This document shows, piece by piece, positions 53,176 through 62,093 of a stretch of DNA of 64,000 bases. This DNA is from Candidatus Ozemibacter sibiricus (lineage in GTDB: Bacteria > Muiribacteriota > Ozemobacteria > Ozemobacterales > Ozemobacteraceae), in NCBI GenBank assembly GCA_003327425.1, contig QOQW01000006.1, forward strand, positions 124,001-188,000. Direction: 5' to 3'. Numbering within the stretch: position 1 is the stretch's first letter; each line of letters starts with the position of its first letter. The notes below the pieces were generated by a model. The model saw only the letters and a program-made list of their open reading frames with translations. It made no database searches and was not told the DNA's origin. The translations under genes and the position numbers were made by a program.

Positions 53176-54197
53176 ACATGGCTCGCTCTGACCATTGCGG
53201 TTGGCGGTTGGCCCCGAAGTGGGCCGCATGGGTCGGGGTGCTCGTGTTGGGGCTGTGGTTCGCCGGGGCGAACCCTACCTGGGGCCAGGATTCCCTGAAG
53301 GGAGCGGTTCGCTCGTGGTTCGGCGCGCTGGCGGCGGCGACGACGGTGGCTGATCCTGGGCCGCTGCCAGACGGCGTCGTCATCTGGCAGGCGCCGGGGT
53401 GTCGGGGCATCCGCCTGGAGCCGGGCCGGTTCCGGGTGGCGCCCCTGGTGTGGTCAGGATCGCATGGCCTGCTCGACGAGGTTCGGCGCCGGGCCGCCTC
53501 AGACGCGGCGCTGCTGGCGGCCATCAACGGCACCTTCTACTCGATGCAAGGGCCCCTGGGGCCGATCGTCATCGACGGCCGGGTTCCCGAGCGCCCTCGC
53601 CCGTTGCCGGGGACGCTGTCCCGATGCTGCCTGGTGGTGATCGAGGAAGACGGGCGGCGACGGTGGCGGCTGGGCGAAACGGCCGCTTCGCTGGCAACCC
53701 TGGTTGGGCCGGGCTGGCCGCCTGGCCTGTCGGTGAACCGTCCGGTCGCCCCGGGGGCGCGCGTGGTGCACCTGCTGGGGGGCGGGGGCTGGATCGTTCG
53801 CCAGGGCCGCGATGTGCACATGGAGGCCTACCAGCGCCAGCGCTTCCGGTTTCGACGGGTCGACCAGGACAGCCGGCATACCGTGGTGGCCATGGACGAC
53901 CAGGACCGGTTGTACCTGCTGGTGTTCGAGAACGGGGCCAATCTGAGCCGCGTTTCTGCCGTACTGCGCGATCGGGCGCATTTTCCGGGGATCACCGAGG
54001 CCGTCTTCTTCGATGGGGGTTCCTCGTCAACCCTGGTCTGGCGTGACGACTATCTGGTGGCGCCGCTGTATCTGATCGACAAGGCGCGCTTCTCGGCGAT
54101 CGGAGTGTGGTCGGTCGCAGCCGGGGCCACGGGGTCCCCGGCCACGGGTTCGGCCTCCCTGCCGACCGATCCGGGGGCGGGCCCCACCGCTCCGTGA
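53172..54197 (+). CDS. Secreted phosphodiester glycosidase (NAGPA-like domain)
   Basis: A 341-residue protein with a signal peptide at about 20-40. The remaining sequence carries the phosphodiester-glycosidase core: AINGTFYSMQGPLG near residue 118 and VFFDGGSSSTLVW near 278. Family enzymes cleave glycosidic phosphodiesters (for example N-acetylglucosamine-1-phosphodiester) and related surface polymers. Start overlaps the barrel gene stop (ATGA); its own stop overlaps the radical-SAM start (TGATG). Together with the barrel it points to cell-surface carbohydrate work. Confidence 0.85.
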   Translation: MNMARSDHCGWRLAPKWAAWVGVLVLGLWFAGANPTWGQDSLKGAVRSWFGALAAATTVADPGPLPDGVVIWQAPGCRGIRLEPGRFRVAPLVWSGSHGLLDEVRRRAASDAALLAAINGTFYSMQGPLGPIVIDGRVPERPRPLPGTLSRCCLVVIEEDGRRRWRLGETAASLATLVGPGWPPGLSVNRPVAPGARVVHLLGGGGWIVRQGRDVHMEAYQRQRFRFRRVDQDSRHTVVAMDDQDRLYLLVFENGANLSRVSAVLRDRAHFPGITEAVFFDGGSSSTLVWRDDYLVAPLYLIDKARFSAIGVWSVAAGATGSPATGSASLPTDPGAGPTAP

Positions 54198-55969
54198 TGA
54201 CGGGAAGCGGGCTGCCGCCGCTGGCGACGCTGGGCCGGATCGACCGCCGGGGCGAATGCGGCGACTTCGACGCGATCATCGTCACGGGAGATGCCTACGT
54301 CGATCATCATGCCTTTCCGGCGGCGGTCGTCGTGCGCTGTCTGCAGGCCCTCGGCCTGCGAGTGGCGGTGATCGCCCAGCCGCGCTGGGACAGCCCGACG
54401 GATTTCACGGTGTTCGGGGCGCCGCGTCTGTTCTTCGGCGTGTCGGCGGGGGCCATGGACAGCATGGTGGCCAACTACACCTCGCTCAAGCTGCCGCGCC
54501 AGACCGATCGGCTGTCGCCGGGGGGGCGGGCCGGGCTGCGGCCGAAGCGGGCGGTGCAGGTCTATGTGCAACGATTGCGCGAGGCCTTCCCGGATGTACC
54601 TATCGTGGTAGGCGGCATCGAGGCCTCCTTGCGGCGGTTCGCCCACTACGATTTCTGGGAAGACCGCCTTCGGGATGCGCTGTTGATCGATGCTCCGGCC
54701 GATCTGCTGGTCTACGGCATGGCGGAAGGAGTGCTGCCGCGGGTGGTGGCGTGGCTGCAGGCGGCGGCCGGCTCGCGCCGGGCCTTGCGCCCCGCCGTGC
54801 TGCCGCAGGGCTGCCTGCGGGTCAAACCAGGAAGCTGGCGGGAACTGACCGGTGGCGAGGTGCGGTTGCTGCCGACCGCCGATGACATCAGGCGGGAGCC
54901 GCGACGGTTGCTGGAGCTGGCCTTGATTCTGGACACGTCGGTGCGACCGGGGGGGCCGGTGCTGGTGCAGCCCCATCCCAAGGGCGATATCATCTGTTTC
55001 CCGCCCCAGATCGAAGATGTGAAGGCCGAACTGGCGATGTTCGACCGCCTGGCCTTCACCCGGCGGCCCCATCCTCTGTATGACGAGCCCATTCCCGGGC
55101 TCGAGCCGGTGCAGTTCTCGGTGGTCTCCCATCGGGGTTGCCTGGGAGCCTGCTCGTTCTGCGCCCTGGCGATGCATCAGGGCCGGCTGATCCGGTCCCG
55201 CGATCCGGCGGCGATTTTGGCGGAAGCGGCCACCTTCCCTGCCCATCCTGATTTTCGGGGCACCATTCCCGACCTGGGCGGTCCGTCCGTCAACATGTAC
55301 GCCTGGGACCAATGGACCGTGCCCTCGCTCGAGGTCGAAGGCTTCGCTCGCGGCGGCGAGCGAACCAGCACGGTCGCCGCGGCCAGTGCCGGGGCTGGCC
55401 CGCTGACCGGCTCGCCAGCCGGACCGGCGGCGGGGCTGGCGCCGCTCGCCACCCTGCTGCAGCAGGTACGGGCCCTGCCCGGCATCCGGCATGTGTTCCT
55501 GGGGTCGGGCCTGCGGTACGATCTGGTGCGACCCGACGATTGGCCGGCGTTCCTCGAGATCCTGCGCTGGCATGTTTCTGGCCAGTTGAAAGTGGCTCCC
55601 GAGCATCTCGACCCTGAGGTGTTGACCCTCATGCGGAAAGGCCCGCGCGCCGATTTCGCGGCGTTCGTCGACGCGTTCCGCCGGGCCTGCCGCGAGGTCG
55701 GCCGCGACCTCTATCTGGTGCCCTATTTCATGACCGCCTTCCCGGGAGCGGGCGCGAAAGATGCCCTGATCGCCGAGTTCGTCAAGAAATTTCGACTGGC
55801 GCATGAGCAGATCCAGGAATTCACGCCGACGCCCGGCACCGTGGCCACCGCCATGTACTGGACCGGCCTCGACCTGCGCGGCCGACCCCTCGCCGTCGCC
55901 CGCACCGCCACCGACCGCCGCGCCGGGCGGCGCCGCATCCAGAACGGGCAGCCAGGAGGGCGGCGATGA
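54197..55969 (+). CDS. YgiQ family radical SAM protein
   Basis: A 590-residue protein of the UPF0313/YgiQ family. N-terminal cobalamin-binding-like Rossmann fold (DAIIVTGDAYVDHHAF), then a radical SAM domain with CLGACSFC (CxxxCxxC near residue 319) and KVAPEHLDPEVL near 465, and a Pro/Thr-rich C terminus. Length and motif spacing match the family, whose reaction remains unclear. Start 54197 (TGATG) is coupled to the glycosidase gene. Confidence 0.9.
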   Translation: MTGSGLPPLATLGRIDRRGECGDFDAIIVTGDAYVDHHAFPAAVVVRCLQALGLRVAVIAQPRWDSPTDFTVFGAPRLFFGVSAGAMDSMVANYTSLKLPRQTDRLSPGGRAGLRPKRAVQVYVQRLREAFPDVPIVVGGIEASLRRFAHYDFWEDRLRDALLIDAPADLLVYGMAEGVLPRVVAWLQAAAGSRRALRPAVLPQGCLRVKPGSWRELTGGEVRLLPTADDIRREPRRLLELALILDTSVRPGGPVLVQPHPKGDIICFPPQIEDVKAELAMFDRLAFTRRPHPLYDEPIPGLEPVQFSVVSHRGCLGACSFCALAMHQGRLIRSRDPAAILAEAATFPAHPDFRGTIPDLGGPSVNMYAWDQWTVPSLEVEGFARGGERTSTVAAASAGAGPLTGSPAGPAAGLAPLATLLQQVRALPGIRHVFLGSGLRYDLVRPDDWPAFLEILRWHVSGQLKVAPEHLDPEVLTLMRKGPRADFAAFVDAFRRACREVGRDLYLVPYFMTAFPGAGAKDALIAEFVKKFRLAHEQIQEFTPTPGTVATAMYWTGLDLRGRPLAVARTATDRRAGRRRIQNGQPGGRR

Positions 55970-56718
55970 AGGTCGTGCCGGAAACGGGCGATCCGCGCTG
56001 GCTGTCGTTCCTGCGGGTCCACGAGCTGGCCTTCAATGCCGAATTGCATCTGCATGCCACCGGGCAGCGACGGGTCGAATGCCTTCCTCCCGACGGGCCG
56101 GCCCGCGGCGCCGGCTGGTTCCTGACCTGGGCCGATACCGAGGCGGGCGAATGGAACCTGGCCCACCCGTTCGGTCCTCCCGAAGCCTACCGGGCGTTCC
56201 TGTCGCTCTTCCCCGCCGATGTCGAGTTCCATCTGCTCATTCCGATGGCGGACCTCCCAGTCTTTCAGGCGGGCCGTCCGATCGAGATGGTCGAAGAGCT
56301 GATCTGGCATGTCGATTCCCTCGCCCTGACCGACCTGCCTGATCCTCCCGTTCTGCCCGAACTGCCGGCCGGGTATGAATTCCGTGCCGTGGCGGTCGAT
56401 CCAGGCCTGTTCGTGCTGTCGGGCGAACCGGCGATCGTACCGCGCTCCTATCTGATGAAAGACGGAGCGATCGTGGCCCTGGTGCGGGTGACCCACGTCA
56501 CCCGCCGCACCGTTGAGATCTATATCGAAACGGTGCCCGGGCAGCGTGATCGCGGTCTGGCCACCGTACTGCTGGGGCGGGCCATGCAGGGATTCCGCCT
56601 GTCGGGTCGCCACCTGGTCTACGTCACCAGCGCCAGCAACCTGGCGTCGCGCCGGGTCGCCCAGAAAGTAGGGCTGGTTCCCTACCAGACCCTTGGACGA
56701 TGTCCCTTCCGACGATAG
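55966..56718 (+). CDS. GNAT family N-acetyltransferase
   Basis: A 250-residue protein. The C-terminal 120 residues carry the GNAT acetyl-CoA motif (QRDRGLATVLLG, near residue 195) and the following strand/helix (VYVTSASNLASRRVAQKVGL). The N-terminal half is a less conserved domain. Start overlaps the YgiQ stop (ATGA). Acceptor unknown. It ends in TAG. Confidence 0.82.
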   Translation: MKVVPETGDPRWLSFLRVHELAFNAELHLHATGQRRVECLPPDGPARGAGWFLTWADTEAGEWNLAHPFGPPEAYRAFLSLFPADVEFHLLIPMADLPVFQAGRPIEMVEELIWHVDSLALTDLPDPPVLPELPAGYEFRAVAVDPGLFVLSGEPAIVPRSYLMKDGAIVALVRVTHVTRRTVEIYIETVPGQRDRGLATVLLGRAMQGFRLSGRHLVYVTSASNLASRRVAQKVGLVPYQTLGRCPFRR

Positions 56719-56729
56719 CTGGTGATGGA

Positions 56730-56759
56730 TTGACTTCCCTCCGCCAAGGGTCCTAGAAT
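56730..56759 (+). promoter_or_regulatory. Sigma70-type promoter of the nucleotidyltransferase gene
   Basis: TTGACT, an 18-base spacer and TAGAAT, about 45 bases before the ATG at 56805. The gene has a weak AAGG upstream of its start. Confidence 0.6.
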
Positions 56760-56804
56760 GCCTTGGAAGAGATCTCAATTGGGCATGGAAAGGATGGATA
56801 AGGT

Positions 56805-59318
56805 ATGAAGGCTGTCATCATGGCCGGCGGGTTCGGCACCCGCCTCCGACCGATCACCTGCAACATTCCCAAGCCGATGGTGCCCGTCGCGAACATTCCG
56901 ATGATGGAGCACATCGTCAATCTGCTGAAGAAATTCGGCATGACCAAGATCCTGTCCATTCTGTATTTCCAGCCCGAAGTCATCACCAGGTACTTCGGCA
57001 ACGGCTCCGATTTCGGCGTCGAGATGGATTACGTCATGGCGACCGCCGATTACGGCACCGCCGGCAGCGTCAAGAATTCGGAAGCCAAGCTGAAAGACAG
57101 CCCATTCATCATCATCTCGGGCGACGTTTTGACCGATTTCGACCTCGATGCGGCCATCCGCTTCCACCAGGAGCGGAAGGCGATGGCCACCATGGTCCTG
57201 ACCCGGGTGGCCAACCCGCTCGAGTACGGCGTGGTGATCACTGCCGAGGATGGCCGGATCATCCGCTTCCTCGAAAAGCCCAGCTGGGGCGAGGTGTTTT
57301 CCGACACCATCAACACGGGCATCTATATTCTGCAGCCCGAAGTGCTGGCGCAGATTCCGCCCCAGACCGAGTTCGATTTCAGCAAGAATCTGTTCCCGCT
57401 CATGCTGAAAGAGAAGATGCCGCTGTATGGCTACATCGCCGAAGGCTACTGGAAGGACATCGGCGACATCAACGAGTACCGCCTGGCCCACCGGAACCTG
57501 CTCGACGGCAATGTTCAGATCCAGATCCCGGGCACCCGACTGAACGTCATCGGCCGCGATGTCTGGGTCGGCACCGATTCCAAGGTGGGACCCAAGGTCA
57601 AATTCAAAGGCGGGGTGATCATCGGGGCCAATTGCGAGATCGAGAACGGCGTCGAACTGGAGAACAGCGTGCTGGGCGATGGCTGCGTGGTCAAGGCCGG
57701 CGCCCGCATCGTCGATTCGATTCTGTGGGAGCGGGTCCATGTGGGGGCCAAGGCCCAGCTCGAAGGCACCATCGTCAGCTGGGACACCCAGATCAAGGAT
57801 GGCGCCGTGCTCGAGAAAGGGACGGTGATCAGCGAGGAATGCCGGATCGGGGAGCGGGCCATCGTGCGCAGCAATGTCATGATCTGGCCCCGCAAGGTCG
57901 TGGAAGACGGCTCGACCGTCTTCACCAGCATGGTCTGGAGCGACAAATGGACGAAGAACCTGTTCACCGACCTGGGCATTTCGGGCCTGGGCAACATCGA
58001 GATCACCCCCGAGTTCGCGTCGAAGCTGGGGGCGGCCTTCGGGTCGAGCCTGCCCAAAGGCAGCAGCATCAATACGTCCCGTGACGGCAACAAGTTCTCG
58101 CGGGTCATCAACCGGGCCCTGATCTGCGGTCTGACCTCGACCGGGGTCAACGTCGCGGACCTGCGGGTGACGCCCGGGCCCCTGGCTCGCTTCAAGCCCA
58201 ATGCCTTCCATCGCGCGGGCGGGGTCCACGTCAAGCTGAGCGCCACCGATCCCAACCAGGTCGAGATCAAGATCTTCGACGCCGAGGGGCGCGATCTGGC
58301 GCCCTCGCAGAAGAAATCGATCGAACGCACTTTCAACCGGGAAGACTTCCGACGGGTCTCGCTGCAGGAGATCGGCGAAATCACCTTCCCGCCACGGGTT
58401 CCCGAATACTACAGCGAAGAGCTGTTGCGGCACGTCGACGTCGAAGCGATCAAGGCGCGGGGCCTGAAGGTGGTGGTGGATTTCGCCTTCACCGGGGCCA
58501 GCAGCATCTTCTTCTCCTTCCTGGGCAAGCTGAATTGCGAAGTCATCTCGCTCAACGCCTACCAGGACGAAACGCGGTTGCATCGGGTCCATGCCAATCT
58601 GAAGAGTTCGCTGGAGAAACTGGCCGGGATGGTGCGGTCGTTGAAAGCCGATGCCGGTCTGATGTTCGACGACGGCGCCGAACGACTCTACGTGGTCGAT
58701 GACCAGGGGCGGGTGATCCTGGGTGAGGAGGCGCTCGTCGCCTGGATCAAGCTCGTCCTGACCCTGCACCAGAACTGCCGGGTGGCGGTGCCGATCTCGG
58801 CGACGCACCTCGTCGATCGCCTGGCCGAGAAAGCGGGAGCCACGGTGATCCGCACCAAGACCGGGCATCGGGCCTTGATGAACGCGGCGGTCAACGACAA
58901 GGTCATCTTCGCCGCCGACGACTGCGGTGGTCTCATCTTCCCCGAATTCCAGCCCACGTTCGATGGCATCATGGGCGCGGTCAAGCTGCTCGAGTATCTC
59001 TCGCGCTGCGGCAAGCCGCTCTCGAAGCTGGTCGGGGAGCTTCCCCCCTTCTACTGCGGGTCCAAGCGCATTCCCTGCCCCTGGGAGAGCAAGGGCAAGG
59101 TCATGCGCCATGCCATGGAGTTCGCCCGCGACAAGAAGACCGTGCTGGTCGACGGGGTCAAGGTCATCCTCTCCGATGAGGAGTGGGTGCTGATCCTGCC
59201 CGATCCTGATCAGCCGTTCGTCAACGTTACGGTCGAAGCCGGTTCGGAAAAACGCCTCGAAGCCTTGCTGCGCGAAACCGTGGAGAAGGTCGAGTCCTGG
59301 AAGGACAGCGCCGACTGA
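56805..59318 (+). CDS. Sugar-phosphate nucleotidyltransferase / phosphohexomutase fusion
   Basis: An 837-residue protein. Residues 1-230: nucleotidyltransferase with GGFGTRLRPITCNIPKPM. About 235-380: left-handed beta-helix repeats. About 390-830: alpha-D-phosphohexomutase fold. The mutase site is altered: where TASHNP is expected the text reads KLSATDP, and the metal-binding DGDADR region reads FDDGAER. Similar fused proteins are known as mannose-1-phosphate guanylyltransferase/phosphomannomutase, so GDP-mannose or a related sugar nucleotide is the likely product. ATG 56805 follows the promoter at 56730-56759. It would feed surface polysaccharide synthesis. Confidence 0.88.
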   Translation: MKAVIMAGGFGTRLRPITCNIPKPMVPVANIPMMEHIVNLLKKFGMTKILSILYFQPEVITRYFGNGSDFGVEMDYVMATADYGTAGSVKNSEAKLKDSPFIIISGDVLTDFDLDAAIRFHQERKAMATMVLTRVANPLEYGVVITAEDGRIIRFLEKPSWGEVFSDTINTGIYILQPEVLAQIPPQTEFDFSKNLFPLMLKEKMPLYGYIAEGYWKDIGDINEYRLAHRNLLDGNVQIQIPGTRLNVIGRDVWVGTDSKVGPKVKFKGGVIIGANCEIENGVELENSVLGDGCVVKAGARIVDSILWERVHVGAKAQLEGTIVSWDTQIKDGAVLEKGTVISEECRIGERAIVRSNVMIWPRKVVEDGSTVFTSMVWSDKWTKNLFTDLGISGLGNIEITPEFASKLGAAFGSSLPKGSSINTSRDGNKFSRVINRALICGLTSTGVNVADLRVTPGPLARFKPNAFHRAGGVHVKLSATDPNQVEIKIFDAEGRDLAPSQKKSIERTFNREDFRRVSLQEIGEITFPPRVPEYYSEELLRHVDVEAIKARGLKVVVDFAFTGASSIFFSFLGKLNCEVISLNAYQDETRLHRVHANLKSSLEKLAGMVRSLKADAGLMFDDGAERLYVVDDQGRVILGEEALVAWIKLVLTLHQNCRVAVPISATHLVDRLAEKAGATVIRTKTGHRALMNAAVNDKVIFAADDCGGLIFPEFQPTFDGIMGAVKLLEYLSRCGKPLSKLVGELPPFYCGSKRIPCPWESKGKVMRHAMEFARDKKTVLVDGVKVILSDEEWVLILPDPDQPFVNVTVEAGSEKRLEALLRETVEKVESWKDSAD

Positions 59319-59345
59319 CCCCGGCCCGTCGACTGACCCCGGCCC
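59312..59345 (+). repeat. Tandem 16-base repeat at the 3' end of the fusion gene
   Basis: CGACTGACCCCGGCCC occurs at 59312-59327 and 59330-59345. The first copy contains the stop codon TGA. It looks like a short tandem duplication. Confidence 0.8.
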
Positions 59346-59377
59346 TGGTCTGAAGACCTTTGGCAGACACCGTCAGG

Positions 59378-59412
59378 CGCGCCGCCCCGGTACCATTGAC
59401 CAGGGCGGCGCG
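59378..59412 (+). terminator. Strong stem-loop between convergent genes
   Basis: CGCGCCGCCC pairs with GGGCGGCGCG over 10 bases around a 15-base loop. A T-run is weak (TTGGGGTCTT), so termination is probable but not certain. Confidence 0.5.
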
Positions 59413-59469
59413 TTGGGGTCTTGAGGGGAAGGCCGGGAAGAGCCGCGCGCGGGCCGGCCGTGGGCGCCG

Positions 59470-60033
59470 TCAGTTGCCCGGCTTCGGCGGCCCCTCGAGC
59501 TGCATCCGAAGGGTGTCGTACTGCAGCTTGGGGAAGGCCATGAACTCGAGCAGGTCATCCGATTCGAACCGGATGAAATTGAGCTGCCAGGGGCCGTCGG
59601 GCTTGGGGCGGTAGAACGAGAATTCCCACAACACCGGCATCAGGTCGTGGAAGCTGAACCAGTAGACGATGACATAGCGCTGGCTCACCCCGAACCGGCG
59701 GAAGCCGATGAACTCGCTGCCTGAGAGGTTGCCCAGCTTCCCTTTCATGGCGGTGATCTTGTTGGCGAAGCTGTCTTTGGCTTCCTGGCTGATGGGGAAG
59801 ATGGCGAACAGGTCGCGGGCGGCCGACACGACATCCTGGGTGGCCAGGTTGGCGAAGAAGGTCTCGAGAATGGGCTTGACCTGGTCGACCGGGGCAAAAG
59901 GCACGGTTTCGAGCGGACAGCCGGTGACCTGGGCGACGGCGGGCAGGGGACCTGAGGCCAGCCACCATCCGATGGCGAGCAGAATGAGCGGTCGCGAGAG
60001 GGGCAGGGCGGAAGGGCGGCGTGGGCAGGTCAT
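59470..60033 (-). CDS. Secreted protein of unknown function (NTF2-like pattern)
   Basis: A 187-residue exported protein. Signal peptide at about 15-35. The rest has a helix-then-strand pattern (LETFFANLATQDVVSAARDLF, then VSQRYVIVYWFSFHDLM) reminiscent of NTF2-like/DUF4864 sensors, but I cannot assign a family firmly. ATG 60033 follows AGGAGGAACC and overlaps the amidohydrolase stop (ATGA). Confidence 0.6.
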   Translation of the reverse strand: MTCPRRPSALPLSRPLILLAIGWWLASGPLPAVAQVTGCPLETVPFAPVDQVKPILETFFANLATQDVVSAARDLFAIFPISQEAKDSFANKITAMKGKLGNLSGSEFIGFRRFGVSQRYVIVYWFSFHDLMPVLWEFSFYRPKPDGPWQLNFIRFESDDLLEFMAFPKLQYDTLRMQLEGPPKPGN

Positions 60034-61562
60034 GCGGGTTCCTCCTGGAAGTGATCTGGGGGGACCTCCTGGCCGCCGACGAACACGCGGTCGACGCGCA
60101 AGGTGCGGAGCTGGTCGGCCGGTACCTGGCAGGGGTCGCGGCGCAGGCAGACGAAATCGGCGATGAAGCCAGGCTGGAGATGGCCGCGCAGTCGCTCTTC
60201 TCCGGCGAAGGCATGCGGCGCGACGATGAAGGCAGTCAGGGCTTCGGCGAGACTGAGGCGTTCCTCGGGCGTGGGGTGGTTGACGAAGCCATGAATGCCG
60301 AGGAAGGGGTCGAGCGGCGTGACCGGACTGTCGGACCCGCCGGCCAGGGCCAGGCCGTGGGCCCGCAGGGTGCGGAAGGGATTGGTGCGGCGGGCGCGCT
60401 CGGGGCCGAGCCGGCGGGCATACATGGCCGCGGGGCCGCCCCACAGCACTTCGAAGGCGGGCTGCACAGCCAGACGGGCGCCTGCTTCGGCGGCGCCGGC
60501 GATGGCAGTCGGGGTCGGCAGTTCGAAATGTTCGATGCGATGACCGAGAGCGCGGGAGCCGTAGCGCCGCACCCCGGCGCGGTAGGCGGCGACCAGGCGG
60601 TCGATGGCGACATCGCCGATGGCGTGCATGGCCAGTTGCAGGCCATGGTCGGCACAGAGCGAGACCAATCGATCGAGATGGGTCTCGTCACGATAGATCA
60701 CCCCGGAGGTGGTCGGATCGTCGGCGTAGGGAGCCGACAGGGCGGCGGTGCGGGAGCCGAACGAGCCATCGACCATCAGGCAGCCGCCGAGGCGGGGCCA
60801 GCCGCGGCGCCTGGCCAGGGCGGGGTCTTCCGACTGATGGTAGACCACGCCATGGAAGCCGGGACGAGCCAGGAAATCGGCGACCAGCTCGACGTCGTCA
60901 TTGGTGGCGGCCCAACCGCCTTCGAGGGCGTGCACGGTGGTGATGCCGCGGCCCAGGCACCAGCGGCGGGCCAGCTCGAGGGCCCGTTCCTTCATGGCCC
61001 GGGGCAGGTCGCGCATCAGACGGCTGAAGAGGATGACGTAATCATCGCGATAGTAGTAGTCGTGGTGGAGCGTGGCGGTGGGATGCACCTGCTGGGCCCA
61101 GCGGACGGCGGCGGAGTTGGGAATGGCCGAGTGCAGGTCGACGCGGGAGATCCAGACGCGGCGATCGGGGACCGCGCGGTCGATCTCGGCCACGGTGGGC
61201 AGGCGCTTTTCCCGCAGCATGGTTTCATCGAGGTTCCAGGCCAGGATCCAGTCGTCGGCATGGCGCGCGGCGTGGTGACGCAATCGGTCGCAGACGTCGT
61301 CGAGCGAGGTGGCCTCGTCGAGACGGCATCCGAGGAAGGTCAGACCGGTCTGCAGGAAATGGACGTGCGAATCGGCGAAGGCGGGCAGGACGACGGCTCC
61401 GCCCAGATCGGTGCGGGGCAGATCCTTCCAGGCGCTGTGCCGCTCGAGGCCGAACCCGACCTGCGTGATCAGGTTGCCAGAAACGACGAAGGAATCGAAC
61501 GCAGGATGGGCCGGATCAGGCAGATCGCGGCCCGAACAATGGAAGAACAGTCGGGTTCCCAT
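60030..61562 (-). CDS. Amidohydrolase family protein (YtcJ/NfdA type)
   Basis: A 510-residue cytoplasmic metal-dependent hydrolase. HxH as DSHVHF near residue 65, further metal and substrate residues near AMHAIGD (His near 316) and LGHRIEHFE (near 347), and a C-terminal metal-site Asp in AGGSDSPV (near 412). The YtcJ-like group has a long insertion and broad or unknown substrates (N-substituted formamides in NfdA). ATG 61562. It is coupled to the secreted protein downstream (ATGA). Confidence 0.88.
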   Translation of the reverse strand: MGTRLFFHCSGRDLPDPAHPAFDSFVVSGNLITQVGFGLERHSAWKDLPRTDLGGAVVLPAFADSHVHFLQTGLTFLGCRLDEATSLDDVCDRLRHHAARHADDWILAWNLDETMLREKRLPTVAEIDRAVPDRRVWISRVDLHSAIPNSAAVRWAQQVHPTATLHHDYYYRDDYVILFSRLMRDLPRAMKERALELARRWCLGRGITTVHALEGGWAATNDDVELVADFLARPGFHGVVYHQSEDPALARRRGWPRLGGCLMVDGSFGSRTAALSAPYADDPTTSGVIYRDETHLDRLVSLCADHGLQLAMHAIGDVAIDRLVAAYRAGVRRYGSRALGHRIEHFELPTPTAIAGAAEAGARLAVQPAFEVLWGGPAAMYARRLGPERARRTNPFRTLRAHGLALAGGSDSPVTPLDPFLGIHGFVNHPTPEERLSLAEALTAFIVAPHAFAGEERLRGHLQPGFIADFVCLRRDPCQVPADQLRTLRVDRVFVGGQEVPPDHFQEEPA

Positions 61563-61575
61563 GCGTGGTTCCTGG

Positions 61576-61911
61576 TCAGAAGAAGAGCGAATCGTACCAG
61601 CGTTTGGTGGTCACGATCGCTTCCACTCCCCACCGCACGGGGGGCAGCACCAGGCGCCCGAGCAGGCCAAGGAGGCGGGACAACCTGGTGAGGCGCAATA
61701 CCCAGTAGAGCAGGCAGAAGGCGGCGGTGCCGCCGGCGGCCAGGCTGGCATACAGCACCCACAACCCATGCTGGGCGCTGGGACGACAGGCCGGATCGAG
61801 CAGGCAGGGGCGATTCCGGTTCCCGAGCAGGCGGCAGAGGATCTGGGCCGGAAACCAGCGCGCGGCCGGCCGCCCCGCGCAGGTGGCATTCAATTCGCGC
61901 AACGGAACCAT
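61576..61911 (-). CDS. Small Cys-rich membrane protein, leaderless start
   Basis: A 111-residue protein: an N-terminal Cys/Arg/Pro-rich part (about 12-46) that could bind metal, a membrane helix near 50-70 (LWVLYASLAAGGTAAFCLLY), a second hydrophobic stretch and a basic C terminus. It begins at ATG 61911, exactly 6 bases after a TATAGT box, with no Shine-Dalgarno. It lies just upstream of the amidohydrolase gene (13-base gap). Unknown function. Confidence 0.55.
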   Translation of the reverse strand: MVPLRELNATCAGRPAARWFPAQILCRLLGNRNRPCLLDPACRPSAQHGLWVLYASLAAGGTAAFCLLYWVLRLTRLSRLLGLLGRLVLPPVRWGVEAIVTTKRWYDSLFF

Positions 61912-61917
61912 GCCTGC

Positions 61918-61926
61918 ACTATACCA
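61918..61926 (-). promoter_or_regulatory. Extended -10 element for leaderless small membrane protein gene
   Basis: TGG-TATAGT on the minus strand, ending 6 bases before the ATG at 61911. The -35 is weak. Confidence 0.55.
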
Positions 61927-62013
61927 GACTTGCCTTCGAGGGGAAAGGCAGTGGTTGAATTTTGGCCCGAGCATTTCCATAGTTGGTTCCCCGGCAGAAC
62001 TCCTGCTCCGTCC

Positions 62014-62042
62014 TTTCTTCCGGGAATCGAGTGTGGTAGAAT
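62014..62042 (+). promoter_or_regulatory. Promoter of the carbon-nitrogen hydrolase gene
   Basis: A weak TTTCTT -35, a 17-base spacer and TAGAAT with extended TGG, about 50 bases before ATG 62094. GTGTGGTAGAAT is identical to the exopolysaccharide-operon promoter at 9589. Confidence 0.5.
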
Positions 62043-62093
62043 GCGACATTCGGATCTTCAGTCCTGGGCCTTATTCCGAACCGGAGGGACGAG

